Assembly (NCBI RefSeq): GCF_024213195.1
Contig: NZ_JANAVF010000010.1
Span: 124,001-188,000, forward strand
Length of the DNA: 64,000 nt
Origin: Streptomyces sp. TBY4
Lineage (GTDB): Bacteria; Actinomycetota; Actinomycetes; Streptomycetales; Streptomycetaceae
Reading direction: 5' to 3'
Shown here: positions 57,211 to 64,000 of the stretch, in pieces
Layout of the letters: each line of letters begins with the position of its first letter
How positions within the stretch are numbered: the first letter of the stretch is position 1
Translations under genes and position numbers: made by a program
The notes under the pieces: generated by a model
Seen by the model: the letters and a program-made list of their open reading frames with translations, nothing else
The model's database searches: none
Told to the model about the DNA's origin: nothing

Positions 57211-57876
57211 TCACCTGCCGCCGTGCGCCGCCCGCAGGTGTGCCAGATAGGCCTCGGGTTCGGGGCCGTGTGCCTGGTCCTGGACTCCCCGCCGGACGTG
57301 CGCCAGGTCTCCGCCGGAGCCGATGCGCAGCATGGTGGTGGCCGCGTGGGGAGTGCCGGGGCGGCGCAGTGCGTCGGCGTCGACGACCGGGATGCCGGGC
57401 CCGAACATCGCCGTGGCCCGGGCCGCGGTGTCCGCCGGGGGCTGCCCGGTCCGGTTGGCGCTGCTGACGTAGAGCTGCGGAAAGCCCGTCAGCAGGGCGG
57501 ACAGCGGCCCCCAGTGTGCGCCGAACAGCAGGAGGTGGCCGTCGCGGAGGGCGGGTCCGGTCCAGGGCGACGGCCGCGCGTCTGCGCGTACGGGCACCAG
57601 GAGCGTGACCCGCTCCTCGCGCAGCAGGGCGAACGCGGTGCGGAGCGCGGCCGGTGGCAGGGCCAGTTCCGTGCCGAGGTCGTGCCAGACGGCGTCGTCG
57701 TGGACCCAGAGGGCGACTTCCTGGCCGGTCGGGCGGCCCTTCGCGTCGTTGACGGCCCCGGGAGTGGTGGCGGCGACGACGTAGGTGAGCGGGCTGGGGT
57801 TGGGCAGGATGACGGCCCCTCCGGCCCGCAAGGCGTCGGCGGCGGCGCCGGTGTCCGGGAGGCGGGTGTCCGACAT
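57211..57876 (-). CDS. YrdC/Sua5-like domain protein
   Basis: The 221-residue protein has the YrdC nucleotide-binding fold: AGGAVILPNPSPLTYVVAATTPGAVNDAKGRPTGQEVALWV (KxRP motif) and LYVSSANRTGQPP (SAN-G motif). Genuine TsaC/Sua5 makes the tRNA t6A precursor threonylcarbamoyl-AMP. The divergent N-terminus (PNPSPLTYVV in place of PTETVYGL) suggests a specialised paralogue. It starts 13 nt after the DRE-TIM gene stop, so the two are an operon. Confidence 0.85.
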   Translation of the reverse strand: MSDTRLPDTGAAADALRAGGAVILPNPSPLTYVVAATTPGAVNDAKGRPTGQEVALWVHDDAVWHDLGTELALPPAALRTAFALLREERVTLLVPVRADARPSPWTGPALRDGHLLLFGAHWGPLSALLTGFPQLYVSSANRTGQPPADTAARATAMFGPGIPVVDADALRRPGTPHAATTMLRIGSGGDLAHVRRGVQDQAHGPEPEAYLAHLRAAHGGR

Positions 57877-57889
57877 GCGGTGAGTCCGA

Positions 57890-59149
57890 TCAGGGTGCGG
57901 GTGCGGGCGTTGGCGTGGGCGTGGCGGTGGTGAGGGCTTCGAGGTACGCGCCGAAGTCCGCGTCGGGGACCTCGGCCTGGTTCAGGCGGTAGGCGCGGTC
58001 CTTGACCCAGGCCAGGGCCTCGCCGGTCCGGTCCGGATCCAGGTGGTGGCCCAGGCGCTCGGCGACCGCGCGCAGCACGCGCCGGCTGGCGAGGTGGGTC
58101 AGCACCACGGTCGGCGCGAGGCCCAAATGGTGCTCGGGGTCGTAGGGCTGGAAGGTCCGCGGGTGGGTGAAGGGGGTTCCGGTGGAGATCGTGGCGACCC
58201 CGCTGCCCACGATCGGAGTGGTGACGGTGAGCGGCACCCCGGTCTCCGCGGACACCATCCGGGCGATGCCCGGCAGCCGCGTCAGATCCGGCTGCGTCCA
58301 CCACGGCTCGCAGTCGGGCCCCAGGACGTACGCGGCCTTGGCCGGGTCGTGCGCGAGGAGGAAGAGCAGCTGTTCGGTGGCGACCATTCCGCTGCGCTCG
58401 GCCATGCCCAGCCAGGAACAGGCCGCGACCCGCGCACCGCTCTCGAGGGCGGCCAGGGTGTTGGCCAGGCCGAGGCCGAGGTCGTTGTGGAGGTGCGAGA
58501 CCAGGACCGTGTCCCGACCGGCGCCGGCGGCGACCCGCCGGAAGAGGTCCCGGGTCTGGCCGGGCAGCAGGTCGCCGACCGTGTCGGCCAGCACGATCGT
58601 GGCCGCCCCCTGTGCCGTCATCCGGCCCGCGTACTCGGCCACCAAGGCGTGGTCCGCGCGCGGCGCGTCCACCAGGCACACGTCCACCGCCGTGCCGTCG
58701 GCGCGGTCCACGGCCTCCTTGACCACGTCCAGGCCCCGGTCCAGGGCCGTGCGGGCGTCACTGTGCACCAGGGCGCGGGCCGTGGCCTCCGAGGCGGCCA
58801 CGATCACCATGATCCGCCCGTGCGCCGCACCGCGTACCGCGCTCAGCGCGAGCCGTACGTCCTCCACCGTGCCCCGGCAGATCGCGGACGGGCTCACCGA
58901 CTCCTGTGCTTCCAGAGCTACTTGCCGGGTCGCCTCGTATTCCTGACCGCACACGGAGGGGAACCCCGCGGCGAAGACCACGTGCCGGGGGCCGTCGGCC
59001 CCGAACACCGCCCCCTGCTCGCGGGCGAGCCGCACCCGGAAGTCGGCGCTCATCAGCGTCTTCGCCTGTGCGCCGTCCCGCGCCGACTCCTCGAAGAACA
59101 CGACCCGTCCGGCCCGTGCCGACTCCCGCACCACGTCCACGTCTGACAA
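57890..59149 (-). CDS. DRE-TIM metallolyase-like (HMGL/pyruvate carboxyltransferase) enzyme
   Basis: The 419-residue protein starts at a TTG at 59149 with GGGGAG 8 nt upstream. It has the TIM-barrel HMGL-like domain: EESARDGAQAKT, VLADTVGDLLPGQTRDLFRR, HLHNDLGLGLANTLAALESGA (metal-binding HxH-N) and the late loop GMAERSGMVATEQLL. In 2-isopropylmalate synthases the last loop carries Asn (ERAGN); here Met replaces it. There is no LeuA-type regulatory domain, only an Ala/Thr/Pro tail. It probably condenses or cleaves a 2-oxo-acid/acyl-CoA pair; the product is unknown. Cotranscribed with the YrdC-like gene. Confidence 0.85.
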   Translation of the reverse strand: MSDVDVVRESARAGRVVFFEESARDGAQAKTLMSADFRVRLAREQGAVFGADGPRHVVFAAGFPSVCGQEYEATRQVALEAQESVSPSAICRGTVEDVRLALSAVRGAAHGRIMVIVAASEATARALVHSDARTALDRGLDVVKEAVDRADGTAVDVCLVDAPRADHALVAEYAGRMTAQGAATIVLADTVGDLLPGQTRDLFRRVAAGAGRDTVLVSHLHNDLGLGLANTLAALESGARVAACSWLGMAERSGMVATEQLLFLLAHDPAKAAYVLGPDCEPWWTQPDLTRLPGIARMVSAETGVPLTVTTPIVGSGVATISTGTPFTHPRTFQPYDPEHHLGLAPTVVLTHLASRRVLRAVAERLGHHLDPDRTGEALAWVKDRAYRLNQAEVPDADFGAYLEALTTATPTPTPAPAP

Positions 59150-59461
59150 CGGTCAAGCTCCCCTTCAAGCGCGGCACTTGAGCGCCCGCGTGCGCCGTGG
59201 AGATCCACTGGGAGGGATCGTACGGGGCGGGGCATCCCCGGTTGCGCGATACACGGATGTTCGAGTCGGTGATCGAAATGGAGATGCGTCCGGGATCGCC
59301 CATGTCGATCACCCGATAAAGTCCCCGCTCGACGACGACTCGGTACGCCGGCTCCGGAGGCCGTCGAGATGTTCGGGGACCTGGCCGACCTGGCGACCAC
59401 CGTGGCTTCGTTTCCCTGGTGCTGCGTCAGACGTCAAGCTGAAGCCGCGCGTTCGGCAGCG
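59150..59461. other. Intergenic region without recognisable gene
   Basis: About 310 bp between the DUF4230 gene stop and the DRE-TIM gene start, both leftward. It contains moderately AT-rich DNA near 59250-59330 that could hold the DRE-TIM promoter. No clear operator or hairpin was identified. Confidence 0.5.
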
Positions 59462-60148
59462 TCACACGTAGCCGACCGTGACCTCCCGGAAGCCCAGGGA
59501 GCGGAGCAGGCCCTCCAGCATCGTCGTGGTGTTCTTCTCGGTGCGCTCCACGAGCCCGCTGTCGCGAGCCGCTTCCGTGATGTGCTGAACGGCCAGGCGC
59601 TGTACGGCCTGTTCACCGGCCGGATTGTCGGTGAACAGGTCGCCCAGCCGGTCCAGCAGGCCCCGCTGCTTGGACACGGCGTAGGAACGGTCCAGATCCA
59701 GCGCCGCCGTGCCGAGAACGGCGTGGGGCAGGCGGAGCGAAACCTTGGTGCGCTCCTCGTTCACGGTGACGGCCTGCTCGCCGAGCCCGCCCAGGTCCAC
59801 GTAACCGCTGACGGAGCCCGCTCCGACGTAGAGGGTCCGCGTTCCCCGGACGGAGTCCGGCAGGAAGGCCGCGTCCTTCTCCAGGTCCACCACGACCTGG
59901 AAGTTGCCGGCGGCCCCCTCGTAACGGTGCATGTCCTGGATGGACTTGAGCAGGACCGGCCCCGAGCGGTCCACGGTGTCCTCGCGGAACAGGTCGCCGA
60001 AGCCGGGCAGGAGACTGAAACGGCCGGCCAGGACCAGGACCACCGCGAGCACTGCCAGCCCGGCGACGGCCCGTCCCCACCACGGCAGCCGCCGCGGCTC
60101 TCTTCGCGGTGCGGGTTCGCGCTCCGCGTCGTGCGATGAGTTGTCCAT
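59462..60148 (-). CDS. DUF4230 family single-span membrane protein
   Basis: The 228-residue protein has a basic cytoplasmic N-terminus, one transmembrane helix (WGRAVAGLAVLAVVLVLAGRF, about residues 24-44) and an extracytoplasmic DUF4230 domain (LLKSIQDMHRYEGAAGNFQVVVDLEKDA, GSVSGYVDLGGL, VSLRLPHAVLG). Function unknown. The ATG at 60148 is used. Confidence 0.8.
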   Translation of the reverse strand: MDNSSHDAEREPAPRREPRRLPWWGRAVAGLAVLAVVLVLAGRFSLLPGFGDLFREDTVDRSGPVLLKSIQDMHRYEGAAGNFQVVVDLEKDAAFLPDSVRGTRTLYVGAGSVSGYVDLGGLGEQAVTVNEERTKVSLRLPHAVLGTAALDLDRSYAVSKQRGLLDRLGDLFTDNPAGEQAVQRLAVQHITEAARDSGLVERTEKNTTTMLEGLLRSLGFREVTVGYV

Positions 60149-60206
60149 GTCCTGCGGATGCCCAACGCGCGCGGCCCCACTCCCCGGAGCCGGAAGAGGC
60201 CCGGGG

Positions 60207-61136
60207 CTACCAGGTGCCGCCCGGTGCGGCCTCGGCGTGGGCGGAGCGGCCGGGGGCGAAGGACATCCGGTTCCAGGTGTGGCGGCGGCCGCGGATGGCC
60301 ACCGAGTAGGCGTACATGACCTCGGGGTCGCACATGCCGGGGAGGTAGGAGTCGCCGAAGTGGTGGGCGTCGAAGCCGGCTTCCTTGGCGTTGAGGGCGA
60401 GCTGCGGCACCACGTTCGCGTGCGAGCCCTCCTGGCTGGTGCCGATGGCGCCCATGACGATCGCGCCCGCGTCCTGGACCGCGGCGACGGCCGTCGCGGC
60501 CAGCTCTCGGGTCATGCCGGGCAGCGTGCCCGGCAGCGGGGCGACCACGCCGTCCGCTCCGGCATCGACAAGGGCGGTCAGCCGTGCGGGGGTGACGCGT
60601 TCGGGGCAGCCCGCGTGGTGCATCTTGCCCGACCACAGGGCCGCGTCGTCACCGAGCCCCTTGCGCAGTTCCTCGGTGACCCGCGCCATGCCGTCGTAGG
60701 TGCCGCCCGTTCCGGGGTTGGCGGTGATGCACAGCAGTGCGGCGCCCATGTCGATGAGGCGCCGGGCGTGCTCGGACGTGGCGCGGCGGATCTCCGGGAC
60801 GTCGCCGGGCTCCAGGTTCACGCCCACGGGGCGACCGATCAGGCGGGCGAGATCGGTGAAGGACGTGAAGGTCCCGAGTCCGGGCATGACGAGACGCTCC
60901 CCGTCCCAGGCCCGCTCGATGAGGTTGAGTATGACGATGTCGGCGCCGAAGGCGGCGACCAGCTCGGCGTTGTGCACGCCGCGGCCGTCGGGGTGCGGGG
61001 AGAGCGCGGCGCGCTCGGCGAAGACCTCGGCCACCATGGTCCGGCCCTCGGCGGCGGCCACCGCCCGGGTCAGATCGCGGCCGCGCAGGGCGGAGAGCGC
61101 GTCGCGGTCGAGGTCGAGGATGCGCTGAGTGGTCAT
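60207..61136 (-). CDS. Uncharacterised TIM-barrel-like protein (DUF7916-type)
   Basis: The 309-residue protein starts at the ATG at 61136. It shows alternating beta-alpha segments with conserved-looking loops (GADIVILNLIERAWDG, GRPVGVNLEPGDVPEIRRAT, LLCITANPGTGGTYDGM, WSGKMHHAGCPE, DAGADGVVAPLPGTLPG, IVMGAIGTSQEGSHAN, HHFGDSYLPGM). This suggests a phosphate-binding TIM barrel. A match to the DUF7916 family is recalled with limited certainty. No biochemical role can be stated. Confidence 0.65.
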   Translation of the reverse strand: MTTQRILDLDRDALSALRGRDLTRAVAAAEGRTMVAEVFAERAALSPHPDGRGVHNAELVAAFGADIVILNLIERAWDGERLVMPGLGTFTSFTDLARLIGRPVGVNLEPGDVPEIRRATSEHARRLIDMGAALLCITANPGTGGTYDGMARVTEELRKGLGDDAALWSGKMHHAGCPERVTPARLTALVDAGADGVVAPLPGTLPGMTRELAATAVAAVQDAGAIVMGAIGTSQEGSHANVVPQLALNAKEAGFDAHHFGDSYLPGMCDPEVMYAYSVAIRGRRHTWNRMSFAPGRSAHAEAAPGGTW

Positions 61137-61268
61137 GCCTACGACCCTAGCCAGGGGGGAACCCACCCCCGAGCCGCCGATGGTCCCCCCGAGCAGGGCC
61201 CTTGGCCCCGGCCCCCGTTCCCACTGCCGCACGGCCCCTGCGGCGTCGTGAGAGAGGGGCGCGGCCCC

Positions 61269-64000
61269 TCAGGTGCGTTCCCACGTCGTGAGTGCCTCGT
61301 CCGCCGCGTCGCGGACCTCCGCGACGGAGTGGGCTCGCAGGTCTCGCAGCACCCTGAGGGCCGGGCCGAGTTCGCCGCCCGTCGACGACGCCCGGCTCGC
61401 GTGGTCCTCCGCCAGCGCCACCGCGTACAGGCCCGCGAACAGCCCGTCCCGGGGCGGGAGCGTGCCGTTCCGGCGCTGCGTGAACCACCGCGGCCCCGAC
61501 GCGCCGGTCGCCAGCGCCGCGTCGCGCGCCTCCGCCAGCTCGGCCGGGGAGACCCGGGGCGAGCGGCGGGCCAACGCCACCGCCGTACGGGCCGCGAGCA
61601 GCGGCCGGTCGCGTACCGCCCGGGCCTGCGCCCGTAGCTCCCGGGCCCGCTCGGCCGGCGGAACGGCGGGGTCCCACAGCGCCGTCCGGGCCGCCACCGC
61701 CCACCGCAGGCTCGCGTCCTGCTCCGCGATCAGCGCGATCGCGTGCTGCCAGACGGGCCGGCAGGCCTCGGGCAGGCCCTGCCCGGCCGTTCGTTCGAGG
61801 CACCCCGCCAGCACCGCGATCCGGTGCAGGGCGTTGCGCGGGTCCCGCTGCGCCGATTCGGCCGGCGCGCCCCGCCCCCGCGCCCGGGCGTCCGCCCCGG
61901 CCTCCCGTACGTACCGGCCCAGCAGCGCCGCCGTGACCGCTTCCAGCGGCGGACCGTACGTGTCCGGGTCGACCCGTGCCGCGTCCACGACCGCCTCCAC
62001 CGCGGCCCGCCACACGACGGCGTGGCTCCGGGGCTCGACCGCCAGGCGCGACAGCAGGCCCGCGTCCACGGCGGACGGCACCTCGAGGGCCCAACGGCGC
62101 AGCACTCGGCAGGCCTCGGCGACCGTCCGCGCGTCGGGCGCCTCCTTGGACGCCCCGTCAGGGGCCCGGCCCGCGCCCTCGGGGGAGGCGCCGTGCGCGG
62201 GCTCCTCCGTGAGGAACCGGTGGCACACCTCGGCCACGAGTTTCCCGTAAGGCTCCCGCGCCGCCGCCGGCAGGGCGAGCGGGGCCACCCGCAGCAGCGC
62301 CTCCCGCTCCGCCCTCGAACCCTCCCGCGCCGTCGTACGGAGGCACGCCTCCACCGGCCCCAGCGTCACGAGCTGCGCCGCTCGCGTCACCGCCGCCGCC
62401 CGGACGTCCCGGTGCTGCCCCGGCGCAGAGAAGGCCGCCACCAGCAACTCGCCCGCCAGCGCCGCCGGCAGCCGGTCCGCCGCCAGCCGGACGATCTCCT
62501 TGCGGCTCGTCACCTTCGTGCCCGTGGCCCGCTCCAGCACGGGCCGGAACCGCTCCGCGAGTTCCGCCGGCGGTACGTGCGCGCAGACCCGTCCGATCCC
62601 GTACACGGCGACCCGCGCCCGCTCGCCGTCGGCCCGCGCGAGCAGGTCGGGCAGGACCAGGCCGGGCCGGTCGGCGCCGGGCAGCGCGGCGAGGGCCGCC
62701 TCGGCCGTCGGTACGTGTTCCGATTCCGCGGCCTCCCGTACCGCCGCCAGCCCGCCGCCGCCCGGCACCGCCGCGAGCTCCCGCAGGAGCACGTCACCGG
62801 GGGACCGCTCCGGATGCGCCCGGGCCCGCAGCCCGGCCGCGAGCCAGTCGGCCACAGCTGCGCACGTCGCGTCGGTCCACCGGTGCGCGTAGGCCCGTAC
62901 CGGGGGCAGGACCTGCCGCAGGGACCCGCCCACGATCCGCTCCGGGTCGTAGAAGCGGCCGCGGGGAGGCGAGTCCAGTGGCGTGGAGGCGAATGCCGGC
63001 AGCAAGTCGTCGGCCTGCCGCGCCACGAGCTCCACCACACGGGGCAGCACGACGGCCGACGGATCCGCGGCGAGCAGGGTGCGGATGCGCTCGGCACGCG
63101 GACCCGCCGAGGCCAGCCACAGCACACAGGCGCGTTCCGCCGGCCCGCGCGCGCCGGTCAGCGCGATCCGCTCCACGACCTCCGCCAGCCAGGGCTCGGC
63201 CCGCTCCCAACGCGGGTCCGGCGAAAGGGACTCGGCGAGGGAGAGCGCGGGGACGGGATCGCCCGCATCGAGGGACTCCGTCACCACGGGACGCACGGCG
63301 TCGAGCAGCGCCCGGGCCGCGGCGGCCGGCGGCTCCGTACGCAGGGCCTGCGTCACGAACCTGCCGAACCCGCCGCCGGGCGTGTCGGGGCCGTCGGCGC
63401 GGACCAGCGTACGGACCGCCCACGCGGCGAGCGCAGACAGCGCGGCATCCCCGGTTCCGGAGGGCTCCGCAGCGGAGCGCGTCCCGTCCGCGGTCGTGTG
63501 CAGCAGGCTGCCCGCGAGACGGGTGAGGGCGGCGAGCGTGCCGTACGAGAGGTCCCGCGCGGCGAGCGCGTCCGAGGCGATCCGCTCCAGCGCCGGCACC
63601 GCGGCCGCAGTGAAAGTCCACGTGGGCAGGACGCTCAGAGCGCCCAAGGCGGTCTGGCGCACCGGGTCCTGCTCGGAGCGCAGGCGGGTCAGTTCCGTCA
63701 GCACCTCGGTGGTCACCTCCGGACGCCGGGCCCGCGCGGCCGCGTGCACCAGAGCCCGCCAGGCGGCCGCGCGCCCGTCGGAGTCCGCCCGTCGGGTGTC
63801 CGCCCGGAGCGCCTCGGCCTCGTCCTCGTACGGCAGGAAGGCCCTCAGCGCCAGCAGCTCGACCGGCTCGGCGCCCCGGGTCCGCGCCCGTTCGAGGGCG
63901 TGGAGAGCGAAGGGCGCGGCGTCCCGGGCGGGCAGTAGGCGCATCAGCTCGGCCGGGAGCACCGCCGTCTCGGAGGCGGCGGAGGCGTTGGAGCCGGCGG
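61269..64000 (-). CDS. Large HEAT/armadillo-like helical repeat protein (5' end outside window)
   Basis: The frame is open from the right edge to the TGA at 61269 (at least 910 residues). An in-frame GTG at 63962 exists, but coding-like sequence continues upstream to the edge, so the N-terminus is probably missing. The protein is Ala/Leu/Arg-rich with repeated helical hairpins (for example AVLAGCLERTAGQG, RTLLAADPSAVVLPRVVELVARQ, AALAALPGADRPGLVLPDLLARA), matching a HEAT-like superhelical scaffold. Likely a protein-protein interaction platform; function unknown. Confidence 0.75.
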   Translation of the reverse strand, partial: AGSNASAASETAVLPAELMRLLPARDAAPFALHALERARTRGAEPVELLALRAFLPYEDEAEALRADTRRADSDGRAAAWRALVHAAARARRPEVTTEVLTELTRLRSEQDPVRQTALGALSVLPTWTFTAAAVPALERIASDALAARDLSYGTLAALTRLAGSLLHTTADGTRSAAEPSGTGDAALSALAAWAVRTLVRADGPDTPGGGFGRFVTQALRTEPPAAAARALLDAVRPVVTESLDAGDPVPALSLAESLSPDPRWERAEPWLAEVVERIALTGARGPAERACVLWLASAGPRAERIRTLLAADPSAVVLPRVVELVARQADDLLPAFASTPLDSPPRGRFYDPERIVGGSLRQVLPPVRAYAHRWTDATCAAVADWLAAGLRARAHPERSPGDVLLRELAAVPGGGGLAAVREAAESEHVPTAEAALAALPGADRPGLVLPDLLARADGERARVAVYGIGRVCAHVPPAELAERFRPVLERATGTKVTSRKEIVRLAADRLPAALAGELLVAAFSAPGQHRDVRAAAVTRAAQLVTLGPVEACLRTTAREGSRAEREALLRVAPLALPAAAREPYGKLVAEVCHRFLTEEPAHGASPEGAGRAPDGASKEAPDARTVAEACRVLRRWALEVPSAVDAGLLSRLAVEPRSHAVVWRAAVEAVVDAARVDPDTYGPPLEAVTAALLGRYVREAGADARARGRGAPAESAQRDPRNALHRIAVLAGCLERTAGQGLPEACRPVWQHAIALIAEQDASLRWAVAARTALWDPAVPPAERARELRAQARAVRDRPLLAARTAVALARRSPRVSPAELAEARDAALATGASGPRWFTQRRNGTLPPRDGLFAGLYAVALAEDHASRASSTGGELGPALRVLRDLRAHSVAEVRDAADEALTTWERT

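Overview
The window is about 64 kb of very GC-rich DNA with extreme third-position GC bias, closely packed genes, many GTG/TTG starts, Tat and lipoprotein signal peptides, several MFS exporters each beside a dedicated repressor, and a SigB/SigF-type sigma factor surrounded by STAS and anti-sigma ATPase genes. This points to an actinomycete and most probably a Streptomyces chromosome. No rRNA, tRNA, insertion sequence, phage gene or CRISPR array was found.

Region 1 (1-8.4 kb) is mostly envelope or secreted proteins: a truncated polytopic membrane protein with a 30-bp in-phase minisatellite, a secreted GH15-like glucoamylase-fold enzyme, a lipoprotein, a secreted PIG-L deacetylase with a propeller-like C-terminus, about 1.3 kb of gene-poor low-complexity DNA, and a secreted TAP-type alpha/beta hydrolase. 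Region 2 (8.4-27.5 kb) holds small regulator/effector modules: flavin monooxygenase with TetR, an MFS exporter, NadE, PadR with an acyl-CoA dehydrogenase, a GT1 glycosyltransferase, SDR, GNAT, MFS plus thioredoxin-reductase-like flavoprotein with a divergent XRE-cupin regulator, a His-rich methyltransferase, TetR with MFS, and a TetR-SRPBCC fusion with GNAT. Clear inverted-repeat operators lie in several of the divergent gaps.

Region 3 (27.6-42.6 kb) looks like a stress-response island. Small envelope-type proteins (SH3, hemerythrin, PRC-barrel, VanZ, MscS channel, tiny membrane proteins) adjoin a dense partner-switching locus. That locus has one sigma factor, two STAS proteins, three anti-sigma-type ATPases (one fused to a MEDS sensor domain), a soluble multi-HAMP hybrid histidine kinase and, translationally coupled to it, an ANTAR-GAF-PAS-PP2C phosphatase.

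Region 4 (42.6-55.2 kb) begins with a cyclophilin gene remnant, an N-formylglutamate amidohydrolase, a Tat-exported intradiol-dioxygenase-like lipoprotein, a GNAT and a blasticidin-S-deaminase homologue lacking one zinc-ligand cysteine. It continues with what looks like a self-contained catabolic regulon. A TetR repressor gene is flanked by an epoxide-hydrolase-like gene, an MFS exporter and a four-gene operon (FAH-family hydrolase, acyl-CoA ligase, extradiol dioxygenase, flavin hydroxylase). Four copies of one palindrome occupy the promoter gaps, so the repressor probably controls the whole set. This cluster is the best candidate for an undescribed system.

Region 5 (55.3-64 kb) holds a GH16-like hydrolase, a secreted BNR propeller protein, a tight pair of a YrdC/Sua5-like protein and a DRE-TIM metallolyase-like enzyme, a DUF4230 protein, a TIM-barrel-like protein of unknown function, and a HEAT-repeat-like protein cut by the right edge.
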